Source of the DNA: Poseidonocella sp. HB161398
GTDB taxonomy: Bacteria; Pseudomonadota; Alphaproteobacteria; Rhodobacterales; Rhodobacteraceae
Assembly (NCBI RefSeq): GCF_005870025.1
Contig: NZ_VATA01000011.1
Span: 97,792 to 161,791 of the forward strand
DNA: 64,000 nucleotides
Reading direction: 5' to 3'
Of this stretch, positions 41,079-49,301 are shown piece by piece. The translations under genes were made by a program, and so were the position numbers. Position 1 is the first letter of the stretch. Each line of letters begins with the position of its first letter. The notes beneath the pieces were generated by a model that had not been told where the DNA came from, did not search any database, and was given only the letters and a program-made list of their open reading frames with translations.

Positions 41079-42118
41079 GCGAAGCTCGCTTTCGGGCCGG
41101 GGGCGGCCTCCGGCCAGGCGGAGGGAGTGCTGTTCCAGCAGGCGAAGGCGCCCTGGCGTCCCGGCTCCGCGGCAAGGGCGGGGCGGGCGCGGCAGCGCTC
41201 GGAGGATTGCGGGCAGCGCGGCTCGAAGGCGCAGCCCGCAGGCGGATGCAAGAGCCCCGGCGGCGCGCCGTCGATCGAGACCAGCCGCTCGGACCGGTCG
41301 GTCAGCCGCGGGGTGGAGCGGATCAGCCCCTGGGTATAGGGATGGCGCGCCCGGTCGAAGATGTCGTCGGCGGCGCCGGTCTCGACGATCTCGCCGGCAT
41401 ACATCACCGCCACCTGCTCGCAGAGCCCGGCCACCACGCCGAGATCATGGGTGATGAGCAGGATCGACAGGCCCATGTCGCGCTGCAGGTCCGACAGCAG
41501 GTCCAGGACCTGCGCCTGGATGGTGACGTCGAGCGCGGTGGTCGGCTCGTCGGCGATCAAGAGCTCCGGCTCGCAGGCGATGGCCAGTGCGATCATCACC
41601 CGCTGGCGCATCCCGCCCGACAGCTCGTGCGGGAACTGTCCCATCCGCCGATGGGGCTCGGTGATGCCGACCGCGTCGAGCAGCTCGGCGCCGCGGGCGG
41701 CGGCCGCGCGGCGCGACAGGCCCATGTGGCGGCGCTGCACCTCGACCAGATGGCTGCCGATCGACATCAGCGGGTTGAGCGAGGTCATCGGGTCCTGGAA
41801 GACCATCGACATCTCGCGCCCGCGCAGGCGGCGGGCGCGGCGCTCTCCGGCGCGGCCGAGCAGGCTTTGGCCCTTCCACAGGATCTCGCCGCCGGTCACG
41901 GCGCCGGGCAGCTGGATCAGCCCCATGATCGCCGAGGCGGTGACGCTCTTGCCCGAGCCGCTCTCGCCGACCAGGGCCAGGGTCTCGCCGCGGCGGATGG
42001 CGAAGCTGACGCCGCGCAGCCCGTGGACCGTGCCGGCGCGGGTGTCGAACTCGACCTCCAGGTTGCGGAGCTCGAGGATCGGGGCGGTGTCGTCTGCGGT
42101 CATTGCGGGGTCATCCAT
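41075..42118 (-). CDS. Oligopeptide/dipeptide ABC transporter ATP-binding protein (OppD/DppD type)
   Basis: The 347-residue second ATPase has Walker A GESGSGKSV, signature LSGGMRQRVMIALAI and Walker B LLIADEPTTALDV, and ends with the cysteine-containing tail CAFEPRCPQSSERCRA. ATG 42118 is taken because GGAAGG lies upstream; the next in-frame ATG (42103) lacks a site. It overlaps the permease gene by 8 bases. Confidence 0.92.
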   Translation of the reverse strand: MDDPAMTADDTAPILELRNLEVEFDTRAGTVHGLRGVSFAIRRGETLALVGESGSGKSVTASAIMGLIQLPGAVTGGEILWKGQSLLGRAGERRARRLRGREMSMVFQDPMTSLNPLMSIGSHLVEVQRRHMGLSRRAAAARGAELLDAVGITEPHRRMGQFPHELSGGMRQRVMIALAIACEPELLIADEPTTALDVTIQAQVLDLLSDLQRDMGLSILLITHDLGVVAGLCEQVAVMYAGEIVETGAADDIFDRARHPYTQGLIRSTPRLTDRSERLVSIDGAPPGLLHPPAGCAFEPRCPQSSERCRARPALAAEPGRQGAFACWNSTPSAWPEAAPGPKASFA

Positions 42119-43079
42119 TGGCGGCCGCCTTCCGGCGCAGCAGCCGCAGCCGCCCGCGCGCATGGCGCTTCTCGCGCTCGGCCGGGTCGGTGGTGACGCG
42201 CAGCCAGTTGGCGAAGAGGTTGATGGAAAGCACGGTCAGCGCGATGGCGAGGCCGGGGAAGGTGATCGGCCACCAGGCGAGCAGCATGTAGTTCTTGCCA
42301 TTGGCGATATCGAGCCCCCAGCTGGTGCCGGGCGGCTGCACCCCGAGCCCGAGGAAGCTCAGCGCCGCCTCGGCCAGCAGGATGTTGGTGAATTCCAGGA
42401 TGGCCAGGGTCAGCAGCGGCGGCACCAGGTTCGGCAGGACATGGACCTGCAGGATCCGCCGCGGACCGCAGCCCAGCACCTCGGCCGCCTCGATGAAGGG
42501 GGTGGTGCGCATCGACATGACGATGCCGCGCACGAGCCGCGTGTAGATCATCCAGTTGGAGAAGGCGAGAACGACGATCATCGTCGGTGTCGAGGGGCCG
42601 ATCATCGCCACGAGGAGCAGCGTCAAAAGGAGCCCCGGGAAGGCGACGAAGACATCGACGACGCGCATGATGACAGTGTCCGTGCGCCCGCCGCGATAGC
42701 CCGAGACGAGGCCGAGAAGCACCCCGAAGGAGCCCGCGAGCAGCACGACGGAGGTGCCGACAAGGAGCGAGGCGCGCGCCCCGTAGAGCAGCCGCGAGAG
42801 CACGTCGCGGCCCAGCATGTCGGTGCCGAGCAGATGCTCGGCGCTGCCGCGCGCGGTCCAGGCCGGCGGCTTCAGCCGGGCCAGCACCGATTGCGCGGCG
42901 GGATCGTGCGGCGCGAGGAGCGGCGCGAAGACGGCTGCGAGGACGACGAGGACGAGGAAGAGGAAGCCCGCGAAGGCGGCCTTGTCCTTCGACAGCTCCG
43001 CGAGGAAGCCGCCGGCGGCGCGGAAGACGGCGGGCCGGGGGCGTTGGGCGGGAATGGTGGCGAGATGTGTGGCGGTCAT
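42111..43079 (-). CDS. Peptide-type ABC transporter permease (OppC/DppC type)
   Basis: The 322-residue membrane protein has a soluble N-terminal region with helix one at about residue 35-57 (AFAGFLFLVLVVLAAVFAPL) and the DppC landmark HLLGTDMLGRDVLSRLLYGA, followed by five more helices. The inner-membrane coupling loop with EAAEVLGCGPRRILQVHVLP is typical. It works with the permease at 43084. Confidence 0.92.
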   Translation of the reverse strand: MTATHLATIPAQRPRPAVFRAAGGFLAELSKDKAAFAGFLFLVLVVLAAVFAPLLAPHDPAAQSVLARLKPPAWTARGSAEHLLGTDMLGRDVLSRLLYGARASLLVGTSVVLLAGSFGVLLGLVSGYRGGRTDTVIMRVVDVFVAFPGLLLTLLLVAMIGPSTPTMIVVLAFSNWMIYTRLVRGIVMSMRTTPFIEAAEVLGCGPRRILQVHVLPNLVPPLLTLAILEFTNILLAEAALSFLGLGVQPPGTSWGLDIANGKNYMLLAWWPITFPGLAIALTVLSINLFANWLRVTTDPAEREKRHARGRLRLLRRKAAANG

Positions 43080-43083
43080 GGGA

Positions 43084-44004
43084 TCAGGCGAGGTCGATGC
43101 GCGGGTCGATGAGCTTGTAGAGGGCGTCGAGCAGGATGCTGACGAGGACGATGCCGACGGCGACGACGAAGACGATCGCTTGCAGCAGGAACATGTCGGA
43201 ATGGTTGATCGCGTTCATCGCGGTCATGCCGAGCCCGGGCCAGGCGAAGACCGTCTCGACCACCACCGTGTAGCCGGCCCAGGCGCTGATGACCTCCCAG
43301 CCGGTCAGGGTCAGGACCGGCACCAGGATGTTGCGCATGGTGTGGCCGAAGAGGATGCGCCGGAAGGGCAGGCCGCGGGCGCGGGCGGTGCGGACATACT
43401 GCTGGTTCAGCTCGGCGATCACCGAGGAGCGGGTCAGCATCATGATCCGCGCCATCGACGGGATCCCGAGCGTGACCGCGGGCAGGACGATATGCGCCAG
43501 GCTGCCGCTGCCGGAGGTGGGGAAGAGCCCCAGATTGACCGCGAAGACCATGACCAGGATCAGCCCCAGCCAGAATTGCGGCACCGAGAGGCCGATCAGG
43601 CTGACGCTGACGATGATCCGGTCGAGAAGCCCGTCGGGGCGCACAGCGGCGAGCGCGCCGAGCGGAATGCCGAAGGCGACCGCGAAGCCGAAGCCCGCCG
43701 CGATCAGCTGCAGCGTCTTCGGCAGCTTGGCCAGCACGATATCCAGCGCCGGGCGGCGCTGCCACAGGCTGTCGCCGAAATCGAAGCGCAGCAGGTCGGC
43801 GGCGAAGCTCAGGAACTGGGTGCCGATCGGCTGGTCCAGCCCCAGCTCCTGCGAGAAGGCGGCGCGCTGCTCGGCCGAGGCCGAGAGCGGCAGCATCATC
43901 TGCACCGGATCGCCGACCAGTCGGGTTGCCACGAAGACCACCAGCGTCACGCCGAGGATGACGAGCATCCCCTGGACGAGGCGGTTCACCAGGAATTTTG
44001 CCAT
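43084..44004 (-). CDS. Peptide-type ABC transporter permease (OppB/DppB type)
   Basis: The 306-residue protein has six predicted helices, starting MAKFLVNRLVQGMLVILGVT, the DppB-like RLVGDPVQMMLPLSASAEQR segment, and the coupling motif YVRTARARGLPFRRILFGHT near residue 200. It is separated from the binding-protein gene upstream by a strong hairpin and lies 4 bases from the next permease. Confidence 0.93.
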   Translation of the reverse strand: MAKFLVNRLVQGMLVILGVTLVVFVATRLVGDPVQMMLPLSASAEQRAAFSQELGLDQPIGTQFLSFAADLLRFDFGDSLWQRRPALDIVLAKLPKTLQLIAAGFGFAVAFGIPLGALAAVRPDGLLDRIIVSVSLIGLSVPQFWLGLILVMVFAVNLGLFPTSGSGSLAHIVLPAVTLGIPSMARIMMLTRSSVIAELNQQYVRTARARGLPFRRILFGHTMRNILVPVLTLTGWEVISAWAGYTVVVETVFAWPGLGMTAMNAINHSDMFLLQAIVFVVAVGIVLVSILLDALYKLIDPRIDLA

Positions 44005-44031
44005 GCGGCCGGGTCCTCTATCTGTCGGGGT

Positions 44032-44057
44032 TCCGGAGCCGCGGGCGCGGCTCCGGA
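44032..44057 (-). terminator. Attenuator-like hairpin between ABC binding-protein and permease genes
   Basis: TCCGGAGCCGC and GCGGCTCCGGA form a perfect 11-bp stem with a GGGC loop in the 79-base gap after the binding-protein gene. Probably limits read-through into the permease genes or protects the upstream transcript end. Confidence 0.65.
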
Positions 44058-44083
44058 CCTGGATGCGTCGGTTCGGGCTCCGC

Positions 44084-45565
44084 TCACTCGGAGACGGACA
44101 TTTCCTTGACCAGGAGCTTGGCGTCGATCCTGGGCGTCCAGCTCAGGCGGTCGCTCATCGCGTAGATGTCCTCCTGGTTCAGCAGCGGCACCAGGTAGGA
44201 GAGGTCGTGCCCCTTGCGGGTGATCTCGGCATAGAGCGCCTTGCGCGCCTCGACATCGGTCTCGGCCCGGGCGGCCTGGATCTGGGCGGCCATCTCCTCG
44301 TCGGCATTCGAGGCATAGGAGGCGCCGTATTCCATCGCGGCGGTCAGCGGACGGTCGGCGTCGAGCAGCTCGTCGGAGTTCACCACGAAGATCGAGTCCG
44401 GACGGTGGTCCTTGTCGAAGAGCTGGTTCAGGTACTCGCCGAATTCCTCGATATGGATCTCGACATTCAGCCCGGCCTCCTGCCAGTAGGCGCCCACCGC
44501 CTCGATCAGCTCGCGGTCCTTCAGCCAGCGCCCGGCCTCGCCGACCAGGGTGACGGTCTTGCCGGTCGCGCCCGCTTCCTCGATCAGCGCCTTGGCGCGG
44601 TCGGGATCGTAGTCATAGGCGCGGATCTCGGGGTTGAAGCCGAAGGATTTCGGGTTGACCAGCTGGCCATGGGCGGGCTCCGCCAGCCCGGCGAACAGCG
44701 CCTCGGCCAGGGCCTCGCGGTCGATGGCGATGTTCATCGCCTCGCGCACTTTCGGATCGGAGACGACCGGGTTCTCGGTCGAGAGCACGATGACCGAGGT
44801 CTCGAGCCCGGGAACGGCGGTCGAGTTCGGCACCGCGCCGAGGAATTCCGGGTAGAGGTTGCGGATCAGGTCGAGCTCGCCGGCCATCAGACCGGCCACG
44901 CGCGTCCCGCCCTCGGCGATGAAGCGGTAGCTGACGCCCTCGATCTGCGGCGCGTCGCCCCAGTAGTCCGGATAGGCGGCCAGCTCGATATCCTCGCCAT
45001 GGTTCCAGGCGGCCATCTGGTAGGGGCCGGTGCCGACCGGCGCCTGGGCGAAGGCGGGGTCGGAGGAATAGGCGGCCGGGACCATCTTCATCCAGTACAT
45101 CCGCGCGGGCAGCACCGGATCGGGCGCCTTGGTGGTGATCCGCACGGTCAGGTCGTCGACCTTCTCGGCGCCCGCGATGGTCGCCAGATAGGCCATCTGC
45201 TCGGAGGCATAGGCGGGATCGATGATCCGCTCGACCGAGGTGACGACGGAATCGGCGTTGAAGGGCTCGCCATTGTGGAAGGTCACGCCCTCGCGCAGCT
45301 TGAACTCCCAGGTCAGGTCGTCGATCTGCTCGGGCATGGCCGCGGCCAGGCCCGGCACCAGCGTCCCGTCCGGCTGGCGCGCCAGCAGCGTCTCGAAGAT
45401 GTTGTCGGTCACCGCGCGTTCGGCGCCGTCATCGCGCTGCTGCGGGTCGAGCGTCGAGGGCTCGGACCCGATGGCGATGGTGATATTGGCGGCGAGCACT
45501 GGAGAGGCGACCGCAATGGCCGCGCCGAGAAGCGCTGCCTTGAGCATGGTATCTGGTTTCATCAT
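44084..45565 (-). CDS. Peptide/opine-type ABC transporter solute-binding protein (SBP family 5)
   Basis: The 493-residue periplasmic receptor has a signal peptide (cleavage probably after ...ASPVLA near residue 26) and SBP-family-5 features: ITIAIGSEPSTLDPQQRDDG, ETLLARQPDGTLVPGLAAAM followed by a WEFKLREGVTFHNGEPF segment near residue 90, and NPKSFGFNPEIRAYDYDPDR near 300. Family members bind di- and oligopeptides, opines, glutathione or heme. Opposite the gamma-glutamyltransferase gene, a gamma-glutamyl compound is a reasonable guess. Confidence 0.93.
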   Translation of the reverse strand: MMKPDTMLKAALLGAAIAVASPVLAANITIAIGSEPSTLDPQQRDDGAERAVTDNIFETLLARQPDGTLVPGLAAAMPEQIDDLTWEFKLREGVTFHNGEPFNADSVVTSVERIIDPAYASEQMAYLATIAGAEKVDDLTVRITTKAPDPVLPARMYWMKMVPAAYSSDPAFAQAPVGTGPYQMAAWNHGEDIELAAYPDYWGDAPQIEGVSYRFIAEGGTRVAGLMAGELDLIRNLYPEFLGAVPNSTAVPGLETSVIVLSTENPVVSDPKVREAMNIAIDREALAEALFAGLAEPAHGQLVNPKSFGFNPEIRAYDYDPDRAKALIEEAGATGKTVTLVGEAGRWLKDRELIEAVGAYWQEAGLNVEIHIEEFGEYLNQLFDKDHRPDSIFVVNSDELLDADRPLTAAMEYGASYASNADEEMAAQIQAARAETDVEARKALYAEITRKGHDLSYLVPLLNQEDIYAMSDRLSWTPRIDAKLLVKEMSVSE

Positions 45566-46133
45566 CCGTCCCGTTGGCTGGGTGGCGCCGTCGCGGCGCT
45601 TCTGAAGACGGACGTCCGCATTCCCTGCCCGGAATCTGGGGAGCAGCGGCCGGTCCTGTCAACGCGCGGACGGGGCGGAGCGGGCGGATTGGCAATGGGA
45701 TATCCAAGATGCCTGTTTTTCGACCGCGAAACCTCTGCAATCGGAAGGCGATGCCGCATTTGAGGGCAACGCCTGCGCTCCGGCATGCGCCCGGGAACGT
45801 CCAGATTGTATGCAATGATCCGTTTTCGCCGACCCTGCCCGACCCCGCTGCGGGCGTGATTCATCTCGGCCTGGAGCGCGGGCATTGTCCGGTCTTGCGA
45901 AAATCACGCAGGCGCGAAAAGATAGTGTAAGAAGGGCAGGGCTGCGGATTCGGACCGTTTCGGGCTTGCGTTTGGGCCGTCGTAGGCGGAAAATCGGCGC
46001 AGAAGCCTCTTGCCCGAGAAAAAAGTATACCGTATACCGATCAGCGGACGGATGCATTCCCGAGCTTCCTTCTGACTGCCTGCATTGCGGGGCGGCGCCC
46101 CGGCCCTGCCTCCGGCAAAACCGAAAGACCCGA
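45566..46133. other. 568-bp divergent intergenic region with operator candidates
   Basis: No convincing gene is seen between the binding-protein gene and the SDR gene. The stretch holds a tandem GTATAC pair (46025-46037) and a weaker related dyad, ATTGTATGCAAT, at 45805-45816. It has several AT-richer patches suited to promoters facing both ways. The open frame upstream of the SDR start is Arg-rich and lacks SDR similarity, so it is taken as untranslated leader. Confidence 0.6.
46021..46040. promoter_or_regulatory. Tandem GTATAC operator candidates upstream of the SDR gene
   Basis: GTATAC occurs twice, at 46025-46030 and 46032-46037 (AAAAGTATACCGTATACCGA), 7 bases apart. They lie about 100 bases before the SDR start and 460 before the ABC binding-protein start, in their shared divergent region. 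Confidence 0.6.
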
Positions 46134-46898
46134 ATGACCAATTCTCCTTCGCGCAGCGTGCTGATCACGGGGGCGGCCAGCGGCATTGGCGCGGCCCTCG
46201 CGCGCAAGATCGCCGCTCCCGGCGTGTCGCTGCTCCTGCATACCGGCCGCAATGCCGAGGCGCTCGCGGCGGTGGCGGACGAGTGCCGCGCCCTCGGCGC
46301 CGCGGCCGAAACCGAAACCGGCGACCTGGCCCTCGAGGACACCTGCACCCGGCTTGTCGCTTCCGCCCGCAGCCATTTCGGCCGCATCGACCAGATCGTC
46401 GCCAATGCCGGCAAGGCGCGGAAATCCTCCTTCGGCGCGTTCAGCTATGACGACCTGATGGCGGATTTCGCGATCATGCCCGGGGCGCTGGTGCGCATCG
46501 TCACCGAAGCGCTGCCCGATCTGCAGGGCTCGGACTGGGGCCGGGTCGTGGCGGTCTCCTCCTTCGTGGCGCATGTCCATGGCAAGGCGGGGCATTCCTT
46601 CCCGACCACCTCCGCCGCCAAGGCGGCGATCGAGGCGCTGATGGACGCGCTGGCGCTGGAGCTGGCCCCGCATGGCGCCACCGCCAACTGCGTCGTGCCG
46701 GGCTTTACCCGCAAGCAGGGCGGCGGCCATGCGGCGATCGGCGGGGACACCCATGACGCGGTGCGCGCCGCAGTGCCCACCGGACGGATGACCGAGCCCG
46801 GGGAGGTCGCCACGGCGATCGCTTTCCTGCTCGGCCGCGAGGCGGGGCAGATCACCGGCTCGCGCCTGCAGGTGGACGGCGGCCTGCGCCTCTGGTGA
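46134..46898 (+). CDS. Short-chain dehydrogenase/reductase (SDR) with altered catalytic residue
   Basis: The 254-residue protein has the SDR fold: LITGAASGIGAALARKIA near residue 10, NAGKARKSS at about 93 and VDGGLRLW at the C terminus. In the YxxxK motif the Tyr is replaced (the stretch reads PTTSAAKAAIEAL, so Thr stands where Tyr is expected) while the Lys remains. Activity could be altered. It is a one-gene unit behind tandem GTATAC sites, so it is probably part of the same regulon. Confidence 0.88.
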   Translation: MTNSPSRSVLITGAASGIGAALARKIAAPGVSLLLHTGRNAEALAAVADECRALGAAAETETGDLALEDTCTRLVASARSHFGRIDQIVANAGKARKSSFGAFSYDDLMADFAIMPGALVRIVTEALPDLQGSDWGRVVAVSSFVAHVHGKAGHSFPTTSAAKAAIEALMDALALELAPHGATANCVVPGFTRKQGGGHAAIGGDTHDAVRAAVPTGRMTEPGEVATAIAFLLGREAGQITGSRLQVDGGLRLW

Positions 46899-46960
46899 CG
46901 GCGGGGCTGGCCTGGCGCGTGCTTGGCCGGACCGGGATATGGCGGATCGCAGATGGCCAC

Positions 46961-46982
46961 TTTGATACTATCTAGTATCAAA
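46961..46982. promoter_or_regulatory. 22-bp inverted repeat, candidate TetR operator
   Basis: TTTGATACTA and TAGTATCAAA form a perfect 10-bp dyad with a 2-base spacer, 65 bases upstream of the exporter gene. Its length, symmetry and AT-richness are typical of TetR-family operators. The TetR gene follows the exporter in the same operon, so it is the likely binder. Confidence 0.7.
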
Positions 46983-47047
46983 ACGGGACATCCTGTACGG
47001 ATCATGCCAGTCCTTCCCGATTCCGGTCCGAACCAAGCGAGATCACC

Positions 47048-47953
47048 ATGCCCATTCCTCCCAAGGCGGCCGCTGCGGCTGCCACGATCCTGTGGGGCTT
47101 CACCTACATCCTCACCACCACCATGCTGCCGCATAACCCCTGGTTCATTGCGGCGGTGCGCGCGCTCGGGGGCGGTCTGCCGCTCCTGCTCTTCGCGTGC
47201 GACCTGCCGCCGACGGCCTGGTGGGGCAGGCTGGTCGTGCTCGGCACGCTGAATAACGGCCTGTTCTTCGGCCTGCTCTTCGTCGCCGCGATCCGCCTGC
47301 CCGGCGGGGTGGCGGCCACCTTCCAGGCGCTCGGCCCGCTCTTCATGGTGCTGCTGGCGCTGCCGCTTCTCGGCGCGGTGCCCTCGAAGGGCAAGCTCGC
47401 GGCGGTGGCCGCAGGCGCTGTCGGCGTCGCGATGGTGGTGCTCAAGGGCGGCGCCGCGCTCGACCTGATCGGCGTGCTGGCAGCGCTCGGCGCGGCGTTC
47501 TCGGTCGCGCTCGGCGGCACGCTCATCCACAAATGGGGGCGGCCCTCCTCGGTGATCAGCCTGACCGCCTGGCAGATGATCCTAGCCGGGATCGAGCTTG
47601 CCGCCGTCGCGGCCGTGCTGGGCGATGTGCCGCCCGCGCTCGATGCGACGAACATCCTCGGCCTTGCCATCCTCGCCATCCTGATCACCGCCGTGCCCTT
47701 CGTGCTGTGGTTCACCGGCATCCAGGCGGCGGGTCCGGCCGCGGTGGCGCCCTTCCTGCTGCTGACGCCGGTCACCGCCTTCGTGCTCGACGCGCTCTTC
47801 CGCGGCATGGTGCCGACACCGGTGCAGGCGGCCGGGGTCGCAGTGGTGATCGGCTCGCTCTTGTACGGGCAGCATGTCGACCGTAAGGCTTTCCGTGTCG
47901 CCCATCACCACGCCCCCGCCCCGGGGCAGGCCAATGCAAGAAAGGCGCCATGA
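47048..47953 (+). CDS. EamA/DMT-family transporter (10 helices)
   Basis: The 301-residue membrane protein has about ten predicted helices in two EamA repeats, beginning MPIPPKAAAAAATILWGFTY. Features include VAATFQALGPLFMVLLALPL in the first repeat and GPAAVAPFLLLTPVTAFVLD in the second. Family members export amino acids, metabolites or drugs. The 22-bp palindrome upstream and the TetR gene downstream (4-base overlap) suggest an inducible exporter. Confidence 0.92.
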   Translation: MPIPPKAAAAAATILWGFTYILTTTMLPHNPWFIAAVRALGGGLPLLLFACDLPPTAWWGRLVVLGTLNNGLFFGLLFVAAIRLPGGVAATFQALGPLFMVLLALPLLGAVPSKGKLAAVAAGAVGVAMVVLKGGAALDLIGVLAALGAAFSVALGGTLIHKWGRPSSVISLTAWQMILAGIELAAVAAVLGDVPPALDATNILGLAILAILITAVPFVLWFTGIQAAGPAAVAPFLLLTPVTAFVLDALFRGMVPTPVQAAGVAVVIGSLLYGQHVDRKAFRVAHHHAPAPGQANARKAP

Positions 47954-48543
47954 CCGGACAGCGCAGCCTGACATCCCGCGGCCGGGCCCGCCAGCAGGCG
48001 CTGGTCGCCGCGGCCGCCGACCTCTTCCTGGCAAAGGGCTTCGCCGCCGTCACCGTGGACGAGATCGTCGCCGCGGCGGGCGGGTCGAAGACCAATGTCT
48101 ACCGCCAGTTCGGCGGCAAGGAGGGGCTCTTCATCGAGGTGGTCGAGGTGCTCAGCGCCGAATTCCTCTCGCCGCTGGTGCAGCTCGATCTCGGCCGCAC
48201 CGGCCGCGCGGCGGGGCTCGAGATCCTCGGCCGCACGCTGCTGCGCCAGCTGCTCGAGCCGCGCCATATCGCCTTCCAGCGGATGATCCTGGCCAGTTCC
48301 GACCTTTTCCCCGGGCTGATGGCGCGCTGGCTGGAGACCGGCCCGCGCCAGAGCCAGGCGATCATCTCCCGCTTCCTCGGGCCCGGCGCCGAGAGCGGGC
48401 GGCTGGCCCTGTTCTTCCACGACATGATCGTCACCGATCCGGTGCTGCGCGCCATGATGGGCGAGACGCCCCCCTGGGACGAGATCGAGGCGCAGATCGA
48501 TGCCGCCGCGGCGATGGTGGCGCGGCTTCTGCCGCAGGACTAG
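47950..48543 (+). CDS. TetR-family transcriptional regulator
   Basis: The 197-residue protein has the TetR N-terminal helix-turn-helix (ALVAAAADLFLAKGFAAVTV, then EIVAAAGGSKTNVYRQFGGK, residues 14-55) and a helical ligand domain similar to AcrR C-terminal domains. It overlaps the exporter gene by 4 bases. It likely represses the exporter and itself through the palindrome at 46961, and perhaps the divergent-stress genes downstream. Confidence 0.9.
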   Translation: MTGQRSLTSRGRARQQALVAAAADLFLAKGFAAVTVDEIVAAAGGSKTNVYRQFGGKEGLFIEVVEVLSAEFLSPLVQLDLGRTGRAAGLEILGRTLLRQLLEPRHIAFQRMILASSDLFPGLMARWLETGPRQSQAIISRFLGPGAESGRLALFFHDMIVTDPVLRAMMGETPPWDEIEAQIDAAAAMVARLLPQD

Positions 48544-48553
48544 CCCGGCCGGT

Positions 48554-48580
48554 TAATTGCGAACGATACGAAGACAATTA
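48554..48580. repeat. Dyad TAATTG / CAATTA ahead of the oxidoreductase gene
   Basis: TAATTG at 48554-48559 and CAATTA at 48575-48580 flank a 15-base spacer in the 130-base gap before the next gene. This is the most AT-rich spot of the area and may be promoter or operator for the oxidoreductase/dioxygenase pair. Confidence 0.35.
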
Positions 48581-48673
48581 TTCGCCAAAATCTTCATTTC
48601 ATGGACGCGCCGCGGGGCGTAGATCCGGGTCCAGACACGCCGCGGCAGTCGCGGCAGGACAAGGACGAGACCC

Positions 48674-49249
48674 ATGAAAATCGCAGTTATCGGCAAGGGC
48701 AATATCGGTTCGGGGCTGGAGCAGGCGCTGAAAGCGGCCGGGCACGCGGCAGAGGCCTTCGGCCGCGATGCCGATCTGGGCGCCGCCGTCGCAGCGGCAG
48801 AGGCCGTGATCCTCGCCACCCCCTATGGCGCCGCCGCCGAGATCGCCCGCGCCGCGGATTTCTCCGGCAAGCTGGTCATCGACCTGTCGAACCCGGTGAG
48901 CGCGGACTTCTCCGGCCTGGCGGTCAGCGGCGACAGCTCTGCCGCCGAGGAGATCGCCAAGCTGATGCCGGGCGCCACCGTCGCCAAGGCCTTCAACACC
49001 ATCTTCGCCCAGCATTACGCATCGGGGCTGAAGATCGGCGGTGCGCCGATCCAGACCTTCGTCGCCGCCGATGACGAGGGCGCCCGCGCAACGGTCAAGG
49101 CGCTGGCGGAGAGCCTCGGGCTCGAGCCGGTCGATGCCGGTCCGCTGAAGAACGCCCGCTACCTGGAGGCGATGGGCTTCCTCAACATCCAGTTCGGCTA
49201 CATGCTGGGCCTGGGGCTGGACATCGCGCCGCGCTGGCAGGCCGCCTGA
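48674..49249 (+). CDS. NADP-binding oxidoreductase (F420-dependent NADP reductase-like)
   Basis: The 191-residue protein has an N-terminal Rossmann motif MKIAVIGKGNIGSGLEQALK and the family motifs VILATPYGAAAEIA, VIDLSNPVSADFSGL, and VAKAFNTIFAQHYASG near residue 98. Bacterial members of this family without F420 bind NADP and are widespread with unknown substrates. AAGGACGAGA lies upstream. It is followed after 52 bases by the DODA-type dioxygenase, a frequent stress-gene pairing. Confidence 0.87.
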   Translation: MKIAVIGKGNIGSGLEQALKAAGHAAEAFGRDADLGAAVAAAEAVILATPYGAAAEIARAADFSGKLVIDLSNPVSADFSGLAVSGDSSAAEEIAKLMPGATVAKAFNTIFAQHYASGLKIGGAPIQTFVAADDEGARATVKALAESLGLEPVDAGPLKNARYLEAMGFLNIQFGYMLGLGLDIAPRWQAA

Positions 49250-49301
49250 CATCTGCGCGCCGCCCCCCGCCGGGCGGCGCCCCTGACACGGGAGAGAGAC
49301 C

